Source: Strix aluco (taxonomy: Eukaryota > Chordata > Aves > Strigiformes > Strigidae). Taken from it: a stretch of DNA of 64,000 nucleotides. The stretch is taken from contig NC_133932.1 of NCBI RefSeq assembly GCF_031877795.1, forward strand, positions 24,616,180 through 24,680,179, in the 5' to 3' direction. The position numbers and the translations under genes are program-made. A model generated the notes under the pieces. It was not told where the DNA came from. It was given only the letters and a program-made list of their open reading frames with translations, and ran no database searches. Shown in pieces: positions 52,048 to 64,000 of the stretch. Every line of letters starts with the position of its first letter. Within the stretch, counting starts at the first letter, position 1.

Positions 52048-55000
52048 CCTATTCAGATATTTAATGCATAACCCAGTCCTCCTCTCAACAGTGCAGTCTT
52101 TTGATGAACAGTGAGTAACTGTCATAACACTGGAATAAGAACTCAAGTGGTGCTGTTGCTAAAGATTCTCATTTACCTTGATAGCATCCAGACTAGATAC
52201 AAGGCCTTGTTTTAAGTTCCCAAATGTCATTAGGTTTCTCAGGGTTATTCCTATGCTACTAGACTTGCTGAAGCTATTCTAATCCTTTCCACTTCTCATT
52301 AGAGCATTGCTGTCACTTTTTCTCAGCTTCTGCATCTGCCTGTTCCCTGGTTTCCTTCAATACATTCCATCTGAACTGTCTTCAGTATTACTTCCCCTTT
52401 TCCCCTCCCTCACTTTTCCCCTTATCTCCTTCTGGTAGCATAATACCATCATGTGAAATACACAGCCGAGTTTTCTGATTCCTTTTGCTCACTTGTACTA
52501 CCTGCTTTCAGTGAGCACTTTGTATGGCTATACCTTGCAACGTCAGCCAAGTCACACCTGGTCTTTTCTAGTGTGTTCTTTGCCACTGGCTAAGGTTTTC
52601 AGTGGTCTCAGCTTGATTATCTTTCTATTCTGCAACTAATTTTGTTGGTGATATTGAAAAGTAACGGGCTTACAACTCACTGGAAGTGTACCTCAGCTGA
52701 AACTCTATGTTTTGAGTCAAAAAAGTTCAGTTTTGTAATTGTTATTTTGTTATTGTTATTTTAATAAGAAATGAAAATAATATCTTTGGTTCTTTTGCCT
52801 CTCCTGCTAACAACCTACTCCCGTAAGAAAGTGGAATAGGTTTGAATACATAGCACGGGCTACAATCTTGCAATAAATTCTTAATAATTGTAATATGTGA
52901 ATATACAGTGATAGTCAAGCAGCTAAGGCTGTAATATCCACCTCAGAAATACGTACTACATATATGGTTCAAGTGTAGTCTGCACAGACTAATAACAACA
53001 TGCTGTTGTGATTGGTTACTGTAACACAGTAGGCGGCAATGATTATGAATCAGGTTGAATGTTATCCACATGCATCATAGCTGTTAGAGTATAATATTTA
53101 TAATAGTTTTGAAATGGTATGATATCTATAACCAGTCTAAAAACTTTTTAACATGCCCTCAAACATGATTAACAGTAATTTATCTGAACAGAACATGAAC
53201 AGATAAGCAACTCAGTTGACATAGTTATACTCAAAGCAAAAAAGAATTTGATTAATATAAAGCACCTGTACTCTTTACATCATTTTAAAGATGGCATCTG
53301 TTTTCTTATGAGATTAAATCTATGTAATATCAGTATTTTACCTCTAGCCTGTGTGTCTCGTAATCTCAGAAGTAGTATAAAAGAAACGTACAAAGGAATG
53401 GATTTTAACGAAGAAACAGAAAGACAGCAACACATATGTTTTCACAACAGCATTTTCACTGTTTATCTAAAGAGCTTTGGAAGAATTTATCCATGGCTTG
53501 GAAAACAAGCAGTAAGGATTAAACACTTGCTTGGGTGTTAAAACTCAAAAGAGATGTGAAAACAGAGTAAAGCAAAAGGCAGCTTTTTGTCAGCATCATC
53601 ACATGTTATATGTACTGGACAGAACATAGCAGAACATGGGGAACGCTACTGGTTTCCACTGAGAATAGCCAGATTTATTATTCTTTTCTTCACCTTCTTA
53701 CTGTCTATGTATAGCATGTTTGGAGAATAAGACTGATTTTGATGCTGGTATTTTCCATAGATTCACTACAAGTTCTCTGTCATATTCACAAATTTCAAAG
53801 GAAAATGCGTCTTCCAAAATGGGAAGAAGCAGCAACATTTCCCCTGATAAAGGATCTCCTGCAGTTCCAGGCTCATGGAAATAAAAAGTCATCCTAGAAG
53901 TTTATACTGGAAGAATGAACAGTACCATCATGTGCCCTGTTTGCTTTATTAGACTGTTGATGCAACTTTTGCACATTGAGAATATAATTTCTATAAACCA
54001 AGAAGTCGTGCAGGTTTATAGAAAAACATGAAGAGATTTTTTCTGTTGATAGACTATTATGATGTTCAGCATCAAGGAGCCAGCCACCTGAAAGCAAGTT
54101 TAATTAATCATTTTGTTCAAAGGGAAATTTAAAGGGAGTCAAGACCTCTAATACAGACATTAGGACAAGATCTTAATTGCACAGAGAGTTCATTATGGCT
54201 TCTTTCTGAAATACAAGAATGGGGAACTGACAAAGGGGACAAAGAGAGGAGCACACACATTGTGTACATGTAAGACTCAACAGAGGTCCTTTACTGTGGC
54301 TTGAGCAATTTCCTGTTGTACTACAGAACTGCTGGCTGGGGAAATATAGTTGCATTTGTCTGTTTGTCCTTGCATAATTGTAGGAGAAATGTAATGGTGT
54401 TAAAGGAAACTGCAGAGTAATTAGTCTATCCCCTTCTTATAGCCACTTCAGTTTTTAATTAATTTATGTATGCAAACAGCTGATTTAGAATTTTCTGCAA
54501 AAATAATCAAGGAAACTGCTTGGTTCAGATGATTCAGTCAGATGGCTGATGATTCAGCCAAACCACTCAGATTCAGAGCTCTTAGAGGTTTCACTGCTTG
54601 TTCACAGACTTTGTCAACAGCAGAGACTCCTAATGCAAAGACCTGCGTTAAATATCTCTAAAGCTCGATACTGAAGATGCCTTTGTGTGAACATCTTTTC
54701 CAAGCAGAACAAGGTCCTTCACTCAAGCAGACCTCTAGTATTACATGTAAAGATTTGATTTATCTTGCCTAACTTCAGGTGTATGGAACGTTGTTAGGCC
54801 AAGTCTAACCCAATCATGCAGTAAGAGGGCAGAAACAGGCACTTCCAGAAGATGATTCATCAGTTCTAAGGTATTACAATCCATCCATTAGAAAGCCTCT
54901 GGAGTTGCCCATTTCTCTGTGTTGGCTGTAGATGGAATAGGGAAAGAAGCTTTTAGACAGCTGACCTTTTGTGAAACGCTATTCCAGATCAGGTACATGG

Positions 55001-58000
55001 AAGTCATTAGTGCAGAAACCAAAACGCTCTACAAATTTCTACTTTGGCTTTAAGAAAAACTTTTGCAAAACATATGAGTAAAACAAATGATCTTTGAATT
55101 TTCTGGTAGAGGTATGACTAATATTTATGTTCATGGAAAGGAAATCTGGATTCAACAGAAAAGGCTCTTTTTTGAGCCCTGGGCTCCACAGAGCTGTGCT
55201 GTATGTGATGCTGCAAACACATCATTAAACTCTGGTTGGGACCCAGCACTGTACTTTCATCCAATGGATAAGGTTATGAGTTGGAAGAGTATACACAATA
55301 CTGTCAATACAGTTTTTTTGCTTAATTCAGTTTCCTCCACTAGATTCTGGACTATCTGCAGAGCCACTAATACAGCATTTCCACTTGCCTGTTTCCAATG
55401 CATGGAATGGGAAAAAAAACGCAAAACAAGTGGGGGGAATCACCTCAGTGAGAACAGTTCTCATTCTCTATATATTCTGCTAATTCTTGCAAACAGTGAT
55501 GGCATTTGAAGAATCGTGGCAACTTCTCTATTATTTTTCCTTTTTAGGAAGCAAAAATAATTTTAATTTTGAGAATATAATCTATTTAAAGGGAGCTCTT
55601 CCTTGATTTTAGTAGAAGCTGTATTGTAAACCTAATACCACTGAAATTTTTGGTAATGTTAAATTTAGGTAATATGGTATAGTTTCATTTTAGACAAACA
55701 TTTTCTTACTCAGTGTGCTGATTCCACAAGAACGCATTCTATCCTGGTTTTACTCTTTTCCCCCTGCCACCAAGTCCCCCATCACAGCATTCCAACTTTA
55801 CTACAAATTAGCGATTTGAAATAAATGGAATCTCCCATTCTAAAATAGGAGAAGATGAGAAACGTTCTCTGGCATACGCCTATTGGCTTGATTTAACTTA
55901 CAAATTCATAGCCTACTGACAAACACTTCTTTGTCTGATGGTGAGGCTGTAAGTTGTTTAGTAAGTTGGAGAGTATATGCATTTTTACATATAAAGCTTT
56001 TTACCAACACTGTTCGACAGCATACAACTAGGATAATGACATAGAAATATAAACCTTTGTTGATGTTATACCTTCCCAAAAAATGATTCTTTGTATCCCA
56101 GTCTTAAAAATGCTGAAGCAGAAAGATCATACAATCTGACCATCATCAAACATTATCTGATGTCACTTTATACTTCAAATAGTTCAACTTGACACACTGT
56201 TTGGTTTACCCTTTGCTAAGATGGAGGTTTTACCCTGAAATGACCTCTTTGGCTTTGCAGTGAATTGTTTTAGTAAACAGATGGATCATTTGACTCAAAG
56301 AAAAAAAAAACTGAAATATTCATTTAGGCCTGCAAATCATTTCTCTGAATGAGAACAGTAAATTCTAAGCGCCTGAGGCTTCAAACCTTTCAGGAGTTGG
56401 AATTCTGCATGAAATTGGGTTGTTAGTGTCTTGCTTTTATTTTATGTGATTTATTCTTTGTACTCCATGAAGCTGCATAGTTGAAAACCTTTAATTACTT
56501 ATTTCATGGAAACATTTGAGGAGTTGTATCTGTTTCACTTTACTGGCAGCTTTGCTGAGCAATGTGTGATTGTATTTAGTACAACTGTGTCATATATTTA
56601 ATTAAAGGATTTGTTTTCCAATCTTATTTGTAATCAACTGAAGACATTACTTCATTGAAAGATATGAAAATGCCCTTAATTTTTATAATTAGGAACATGA
56701 GTGTAATCAACCTGTGTTGTAGTCTATAAACCACAAACTGCAGAGGTGTTAAAGGAGTAACTCATTCCCATTTTGTGGGTATGGACTATCATATTTTGGA
56801 TCTATGTTCATTTTTGTCAATAGAATAGAAAAGAATCTTTTGCAAGCTGTGGCATGGTTATAGTTGCAGACACAAATAAAACCTTTAAATTAGTTGCAGT
56901 ATATAAAATCTTTAAAATACTGATGTTCATCTCCTAGATAATATATTGTTTAGTATCAGTTGCATGATTTATAGCATTTAAGATAGAAAAGATGACTTGA
57001 TTAACAAGTATAATCTTATAAAAGCCATTTCACCCATTTAACCCCTGTACTGGGCTCCATAAAATATGCTTGTATTCGCTTAAGGCTTCCAGAAAAGCAC
57101 CTTATCTTAATTTGCAGGGATCAAGAAATGAGTCCACTTCTTTCCTTGACTCTTCAGTACCATGTTATTACAGGTTGTTTGTAATAATAACAATAATTTG
57201 TTTGTAAATATCAGTTCCAGAAGCTGGTATCTGATTCCAAAAGTAGAGATCTATGTCATGTGTCTTACTAAACTTGTTAACAGTTTGGCATAAAGGCACC
57301 CAAAAAGCTATTTATCTGTTGGTTTTTTTCTGTGAGTACAAATATAAGGTTCCTATTTTTTCCAGGATATGACAGAAATAAGACATTCACATCAGTCCAG
57401 AAGTCATGACCTCAAGCCTCATGTGGTAAAATTGTGCTCTTATTTTGACATGGTAGTGTTTCAGACAGCAAGTGTTTGAAGAATGAGTGGACAGAACATA
57501 AGTATTTTATTGTCAGTTTATATATGGACCTGGATCCAACTTCATGGGTATGGAATCTCAGTCAGACTTATGGCGTTATCACCTGCGCAGCAATAGAGCG
57601 TTGTAGAGACAAGGCCTTTCAGTTTTCCTTTCTGCCTGTTGTGGTTAGCGTGTGCTTGATTGTGAGATGCAGGGAAGATTTGTATGCCATGGAAATGGGT
57701 GCCATCCCTGGAATAGCTTAAGTTTGCTCCTTACCAAGACAGCTTTTTTTTCAGAACTGAGACCTATGTTCTATGTAAAGTGTCATGGCAAGCATGGGAG
57801 CATTTGGGCAATGATATTACATGATTACTATACTTTAATTACATTTTTAAAGTTCCGCAACGATCTATGTATGTTTGTGTACTAGATTCTAGAAATAAGT
57901 CCTCTCCTCTCTGTAAGATGGGTTTTTCACTGTGTGCTTACTTCAGTCTTTCCACTATCCAAGTGAGAAATCAGTGTCAAATCAATAGGTTATGCTGAAT

Positions 58001-61000
58001 CCAATGGGTAATAAAAGAATATACTGTTTCTTCAACATGTCTTGTTTTAGCCACTGGATGCAATACTGACCTCTTTAGTAAGAAATGGCTACATATAATT
58101 GAGACTAACACTACCTGTAATATATTGTTTAATAGAGGAGAGGTAAGAGACAATTCATGAATGTTACTTTGGTAGACTACATTGGGCAATGTCTTACAGA
58201 AAAGCAATAAAGCAAATTTCACAAAGGCTAGGCATCACATTATTTCACTGATAGGAACTCTGATCACTGATCAAACTGTTTCCTGTAGTTAATATGTTAC
58301 GTTTAAAACCTAAACCCAAACAGGCAATATAAAACCAATTACAATCCTCATCAGAGCAAAGCAGATTTCAAAGAGAACTACATTATGCTATTTAAAAGTT
58401 GTCTCCACTGTTGTCTTCACTGTGGCTTAAATGACATGGATAATCAAGAGATATGGCAAATCATTAAAATGTTGGAGAAGAAAACAGATGGACTCCAGCT
58501 TTTCATACATATCTGAAAAGTGGCACGCATGCCTCCCACACCTGCTCTCAGGCTGTGGGTTGTCACCTCAAGCTACTGCCAGCTTAGGGCACAGCAGATC
58601 CAAGAACCTAAAATCCTCTAAGGATTAGCCTAAATCTACACAATAGTCTTGAGTGCCAATGTTTGACTTTAATGTGTTTATTACCACATCTACATGTACT
58701 CATCATTTGGATCCAATGTCACAGACAAGCAGAATGTTTTTGCCATCTGAAACAATGTTGTGTCCAAACAATAGTATGTCACCTATTGTATAACAATTTG
58801 TCAAGCCTGTATTTCTGTTGCACTAAAATTGTCCTGGTTTTGATTGTGAAACATACTGTGTGCTCAAACATGGAGGAGACAGGCTGGTTTTGAACAAAAG
58901 CAGCTCTCCAGAGAAATCCATGTCCAACTGTAATCAAGAAAATCCTTCATGTCTCCTGTTAATTGGTGATTTGCCCTGCATATCTGATGGGAAGATTTAT
59001 GGCTTCAAGCAAAAATCCTTTCAAGGGATTCTTAATAAAGGTTTAAGGGTGGGATTTTCAAGAATACCGAGGGGAGTTCTTTCAATGGCAGTTGAACATC
59101 CTTCTGTGCAAAGCACTTTTGAAACTCTCACTCATGTTTCCAAGATGCCAAATTCAGGCCAGGTTTGCAATTTTTCTTCTGTGCTCAGAGAGGACTGATA
59201 AGACAAAAACAAGAACATCCTAGACCTTATTTTTGTCAGTACCCTATCTAAGGAAATTTTAACCAAGCCACTATGAAATACATGCTTCAAATTATATGTC
59301 ACCTTAAAAACCATTACTTGATCAATCTTGCTGCACAGAATATGTTTGTGTGTTTAATATTTATTCATAGAAAGCATTAATTAACTCCTTGGGAGTGGGT
59401 AGCATCTCACTAAGCTTTCTGTAAAACAGTAGCAAGTTGGAAAAGAAAAAACGTAAGTTGATTTTCAATAATTCCTTCTTTCCATGTATTCATGCCATAA
59501 AAGTATTGAAGCAGGATTCTTCAGTACTTGTGTACTTAACCGTCTAAATTGTCATTCCCATTTTCTTAAAAGCTAATCAAAATATTGACCAAGATTATCA
59601 CGTAAGTCCTAGTGCATATAGTCAGTTCCTTACTTTAACTGTGGCGTCAGTCGATGGTTATTGTCATGTCTTGGCTGGGTAAAATGTAAGCCAAGACCTT
59701 TGAAATTCCATTTGAAATACTGATATTGAACATGACCATTCTGATAAGGTTTTTACAGCCTTGATTTGCTAATGCAGAATTAACTTGAAGTTAAATGGAC
59801 ATCAGTTAATGCTCTTAATAGTCTCTTCCTTTAGCCCTGGAATTTTTATAGAATTTTGCGAATTTAGTAAATATTCTTTCTTGACAATCCTTGGAAGGTC
59901 TTGACAACTTTATAAAAAGTTTATATCAAATTTGGTATTGTTTTAAGATCAATATGGTTGTTTTCACTTAAAAGCCTCTTACAAAGTCTCACCAACCAAG
60001 GGTACTGGTAGAAGTTAATAGTGCTTTGAGCCCTCTGTCTTTAAGCCATTTTTATACCTCTTTAAATCACCTAAAATGGAAATCTAAAGTGCTTTTACCA
60101 GCTAAATACCAGCAGAGGGCATTACTGCCTAGTTCACTAAAAAATAAAAACTTACTTTTGGAAACAATCCAGGTAAGAACAGACAAAGTACACTGGAGGT
60201 TTGATAAGTACTTTACTGAAAGACATGTAGACTCTTTAATGATCACATTGAACTGACTGAGACGATTTCCCCATTATAATCATAAAAATCAGGTTTTTAA
60301 AACCCGGTTTGCTTCTTTAAATCCAAATGCAAATGTTGCAACACAAACAGTATTGCATACCAAAGTGCATCACAAAAAGTAACCATCTATATTTTCTTAA
60401 AATTTGGGAAGTAGCTTTAAAATTTTACCATTAAAATAAAGTTATTCGTAAAAAGAAGCAACTGAGTATGTTTGAATGAAAACTCTCCAACTTTTACTCG
60501 GGTGAATTGTTTCCCCTACCAGTTAAGAAGAGGTCTCATGGTAGTGCCACATTTTCATGGCAATATGCAAAGTTTCAATATTGCAAACCCTCTCAATGCC
60601 AAGGCAATCTCCCCCTGGCCTGAGGTTGTTGTTATCTCTGTGTAAGACTATCGACTTTGAATACCCAAAAGTAATAGTTTCCTAGCTCCATCATTAGGAA
60701 GCAACATTTTAAAATGTCAGTTAAAGCTAAAACAAAACCAAATGTATTAAATGAATAACGCAGAATGATCAGGAATACTATTCTGTGTGTGTGCAGGTGT
60801 AGGTTTAGAATTAAGTTTTTGGCACGTAATGTCTTGCTGTTGCTCTTCTACTTACCCACCTAAGAATTACAACTACAGGGAACATATGTGGAAGTGGTAG
60901 GTCCCAGGTAATATCCTCCCCTATTGTGGTCTATAAGAACTTCGCCTAAGACTTTCTTTGGTCTGAGTATTTATCTAGTCTGATATTACTATCTGAACTA

Positions 61001-61585
61001 TCATTCTGGTTCTGTCCCTTTCCAGCATTAAGATTTAAAAGCAATTTTTCTGTTCTTGTTGCATTCTTTGAGGTTAGCTGTGAGTCCATGCAACTCCAAC
61101 GGTGCCCTCCAGCTAGAAGTAGGATGTTTATCCAACAGTGTAGTTGAGGGTAAATGCAGATAAATAGTGTATACTCAGTAACAACTTGGGAACTACAATA
61201 CTTGTCCATTTATATAAAAGAGAAGAGTGAGTTCTTAACTTTTTATCTGAAAGCAGATTGCTGCATTTTTTTAGGCCTCCTCCAGTGCTCAGTGTGCAAT
61301 TTACTCTTGCATCTTTTCTGTTAAGAGGTGAGAGAAGAGGAAACGTCAAGTTGTATACCTATGTGATCCTCCCTTAAGGTCATGCTTTCTACTGGGGAAA
61401 ACTGCATCATGGTATAACAGAAGTGATCCTCTGCCCTGCTAGAGGCAATCAGCACTCCACAACCTTTCACAAACATGCTATTTTTAAAATGGTCTTCTTT
61501 TATGCCAGCACAGTTTTTTTGAGAGGAGCAGCTGCTGGCTTTAAATTAAATGACAAAAATCTCTGGGAAGAAGAGGAGGAACACG

Positions 61586-61590
61586 CTGAC
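61586..61590. repeat. Left flanking direct repeat (candidate target-site duplication)
   Basis: The bases ctgac directly precede the left terminal repeat and recur directly after the right terminal repeat at 61876-61880. Five identical bases are suggestive but short. Confidence 0.5.
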
Positions 61591-61875
61591 GGCATGTCTA
61601 CACAGTCAGGAGCAGATACTTAAGTGCCTGCTCCTTGCACACGGCAAGCCAGGCACACAGAGCCAGCTGCAGTGCAGCAGCCATATAGCCATGTTATTAT
61701 AGTAATGAGCCTGAGCTAATAAGGCCTGTTGAGACACAACCTGTGTTAGCTCAGGCTTGGCACTATGATAGCATATTTACTCAGCTTCTGGATTGGAGCT
61801 GGCTCGTGTCAGGCTGTCTCAGAGAGTGGGAGGAATAGTTCTGTTCCTGGATGCTCCTAACTATGTAGACATACC
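61591..61875. mobile_element. 285-bp palindromic element with terminal inverted repeats (MITE-like)
   Basis: The left end ggcatgtctacacagtcagg and the right end, read on the other strand, ggtatgtctacatagttagg, are inverted repeats differing at three of 20 positions. Both continue with agca. Internal pairs share the same centre: agccagct at 61661-61668 pairs with agctggct at 61798-61805, and gcctgagctaa at 61709-61719 pairs with ttagctcaggc at 61746-61756. All have their midpoint at about 61733, so the whole element is one long imperfect hairpin. Both sides are flanked by ctgac (61586-61590 and 61876-61880), a candidate 5-bp target duplication. A 3-bp tga duplication with one more base in each end is the alternative. 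There is no transposase. It is best read as an old non-autonomous DNA transposon. The family is not named here. Confidence 0.8.
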
Positions 61876-61880
61876 CTGAC
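61876..61880. repeat. Right flanking direct repeat (candidate target-site duplication)
   Basis: The bases ctgac directly follow the right terminal inverted repeat, matching the left flank exactly. Confidence 0.5.
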
Positions 61881-64000
61881 AGATTTGTCCTTTGGGAGGT
61901 TTTAAGGAGAACACATGCAAGACCAGTTTTCTTTTTAATGAAATATTTAACTGAGGCCTAAGGCCTTCCCTCTAGTTTGTTTTTTGGTTGGTGTGGTTTG
62001 GTTTTGTTTTGGTTTTTTTTTTTAAATCCAAAGGTAGCCTGACCTGTGAGAAAGGAGATGTATGCAATATGGGAGCCTGGTACTGCTGTTTCCTATGTTT
62101 CCTGCACAAAGCTGGAAGGAACTATTTAAAAAAAATAGCCTGCTGTATGAATGGGTATACAAGACTTATTGACAGCATCCGCTCCCTCAGCAGTAATCCT
62201 TACTTGCCCTGCAAATTTTGTACTTTATCAGTGTTTACCACTGAACTTCACAATATATATCACCTGGGCACTTCACACCAGAATCCATTATGACCTAGAC
62301 CAACAGTTTGGTGGGGATGGGGGGGGGCGGGGGGGGGAGGTAGCAAAAAGTAAACCCTGAAATAACTCCAAGTCCCAATGAGGAGAGAAATGCTTCTAAG
62401 GGCCAGAAAACATTTAATATCTAGCAGAATAAGATGCTTCTGATCAACAGAACTCTGTTCTCTCTTTTGGGGGTGAGGGGTTTAACTCATCTTTTGTTCT
62501 TTTTTTCCTTTATTTCCTACCTCAAAAAGTAGGGGTAGTTTGGTTTTACTCAAACACTTGAAATACATTTATACACATTTTTGGTTTGGTAATTAAATAA
62601 GTAATATACATTTTCATGGTTCTCTTGAAGTGTGGTTTTGAGAGCTTTTAATATGGATAAGGATTGCTGGGATCTTTACACCTTTTCACCTAGGGTATTT
62701 TACAAGGAATTTCAGATTGTCTGTATGTATTCTGTATGTGCAGATAAGGCTAAGGCTGGGCTAGTCCTTATACACAGAGGAAGGCAGTTCCACTTGTTCA
62801 TTAAAACAGCCGCTTCAAGCAGGGTACGAACAGCAAGCCCAGCAAAGCGTGTTGCTATTGTAAGATTTTTGCTGCTGCTTCCAGTAGCATACTGTGTCTG
62901 CTGACAGGGAGTACGTACTTCTGACACCAGCAAATAAGCATACCATCATGGGGCAAAGACTTTCTCCTCTTCCCATGCTGGTCACACAACACACACTGAA
63001 AAATTTCGGGGGTGTAATAAAATGTATGCTCTAGGCACTAAAACAGGATGCCTCTATCATTTGTAGTTCCATCCTTACTTTTTTCCCTTCCTCCACTCAA
63101 GGGCAGAATGCAATATTAAAACTGTAGTAAGCATTTTTTTAATTAAAAGAGGTTAAATATATGGGATCAGATAGGCTTTCATCATGCAATTATAAATTGT
63201 ATGCTGGTTATTTTAAATTTCAACATGCAATTGAAATTGTACTGGGTGAGCTGGCTTGGGTATCTGCTTTGCATTTGACTGAGTTAATTCACTGCAGGTA
63301 TTCAGTTCTTAAGTGGCGTCTGCTTTAAATATGTGCAGTAATTCAATCAAAGAAGTAAGATGGATAGTTTATGTAATCCTTTTCATCTCCAGATTGCTAA
63401 GGTTAACCTTAACTATTCATGAATTATAAATGCATACAGCAATCTCAAACTAATACATGTAGAAAACCTTTTTTTGATGGCCTGTTGAAAACCATGGAAT
63501 AGTTCCTTCTTTTAAAATATAATTGATGGAACCTACAGGCACTGTATATCATTTCTTCCAATTATTTGTAATCTTAAACAAAAGTTTTGTGCAACTCATT
63601 TAAAACGGTCATCTGTGGTAATATTAAACCTTTCCTCTGAGCCAGGAACATAGGTAATTTTCTCTTCAAAATTTTGGATGCATCATTCTTACAGCCCTTT
63701 TCAGTGCCAATAGATTCTGTGACATGAATGGGAACCCAAAGGCAGATATTACAGAACAATAATGCTCTGTTGAAGCCTTCACAATTCCGGGAGTAATTAA
63801 ATAAAGAAAAAAGAATCCTTTCTCTTTCATTTTGTTGGTTCATTCAATGCCATTTGGATGTTTTTGCTTGTTAGCTCTCTTATAGGCAGTCCGAACAATC
63901 CACTAGGTGACACCCTCATACTCTTCCTATGCTCTGTGTAGAAACAAGGAGATATGAATGGCTCATTTGTTAAACATTTAAAGCAAATACTGAGATTTCA
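61881..64000. other. Intronic stretch without recognisable gene
   Basis: This is AT-rich intron to the end of the window. Apart from T-runs near 62010-62024 and the G-run at 62311-62340, I see nothing that can be named. The open frames (up to 101 codons) lack recognisable domains. Confidence 0.45.
62311..62340 (+). repeat. G-rich tract, potential G-quadruplex
   Basis: Within 30 bases there are runs of four, nine and nine G, broken by at, c and a, followed by GG. This satisfies the usual pattern for an intramolecular G-quadruplex on the sense strand of ROBO1, so it could form in both DNA and pre-mRNA. Confidence 0.75.

Larger units (their letters stand above)
36697..61590. other. Long intronic stretch without recognisable gene
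   Basis: About 25 kb of AT-rich sequence. It contains an A16 tract (37037), an A12 run (about 40727), a 27-bp tandem duplication (42745), a TG/G tract (46411) and a T13 run (52035). The longest open frames (minus 46945-47532, 195 codons; plus 55087-55509, 140 codons; minus 38993-39376, 127 codons; minus 47935-48303, 122 codons) have no recognisable domain. A locally GC-richer patch lies at about 46110-46330. No further ROBO1 exon was seen. Confidence 0.45.
5739..64000 (+). other. ROBO1 downstream intron (5' part, runs off the window)
   Basis: More than 58 kb follow the exon with no recognisable further ROBO1 exon. This fits established knowledge that the introns at the 5' end of ROBO1 are very large in amniotes and that the locus spans several hundred kilobases or more. 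All CR1 copies, the palindromic element and the simple repeats from 5739 onward lie inside this intron if the gene assignment is right. The intron may host alternative promoters or enhancers, but none can be proven from sequence alone. Confidence 0.6.

Noticed and set aside
54528..54558. Repeated gatgattcag motifs
   Set aside because: Two short copies only; no wider tandem structure.
55087..55509. 140-codon plus-strand open frame
   Set aside because: No recognisable motif; composition like translated non-coding DNA.
59091..59112. gttgaacatccttc considered as part of the ROBO1 Ig1 exon
   Set aside because: The few matching residues are not followed by the expected sequence, and there are no splice sites in the right phase.

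Overview
The window is a piece of a bird genome. It is AT-rich, has no dense gene arrangement, and carries five CR1 (chicken repeat 1) LINE fragments whose 3' tails have the wording typical of avian CR1 subfamilies. The sequence does not allow me to name the species or order.

One protein-coding exon is recognisable. It lies at 5655-5738 on the + strand, 84 bases (28 codons) with an AG acceptor and a GT donor. It encodes the short linker ahead of the first immunoglobulin domain of the axon-guidance receptor ROBO1 (Roundabout 1), including the ending DNSLGYTG. The window is therefore read as the interior of ROBO1: 1-5654 is the end of the preceding intron, and 5739-64000 is the start of a very long intron. 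The next exon, which should begin the first Ig domain, was not found, nor was the alternative first exon of the shorter DUTT1 isoform.

Layout. 1-5100: AT-rich intron. 5110-5740: GC-rich block containing the exon, with an open frame continuing about 340 bases upstream of the acceptor. 7270-7910: a second GC- and CpG-richer block of unknown role. 10229-20460: four CR1 pieces (two minus, two plus). 20460-35770: long AT-rich stretch with no recognised element except homopolymer tracts. 35770-36696: the largest plus-strand CR1, with remains of the reverse transcriptase. 36697-61590: AT-rich, with a 27-bp tandem duplication, G/T tracts and a doubtful ancient LINE trace near 48.4 kb. 61591-61875: a 285-bp near-perfectly symmetric palindromic element with terminal inverted repeats and 5-bp flanking direct repeats, most likely an old MITE (non-autonomous DNA transposon). 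62311-62340: a G-run able to form a quadruplex.

There is no operon, CRISPR array, tRNA, rRNA or prokaryotic feature. No new multi-gene system was found. The items most worth a second look are the ROBO1 exon with its upstream open frame, the palindromic element, and the CpG-richer block at 7.3-7.9 kb.
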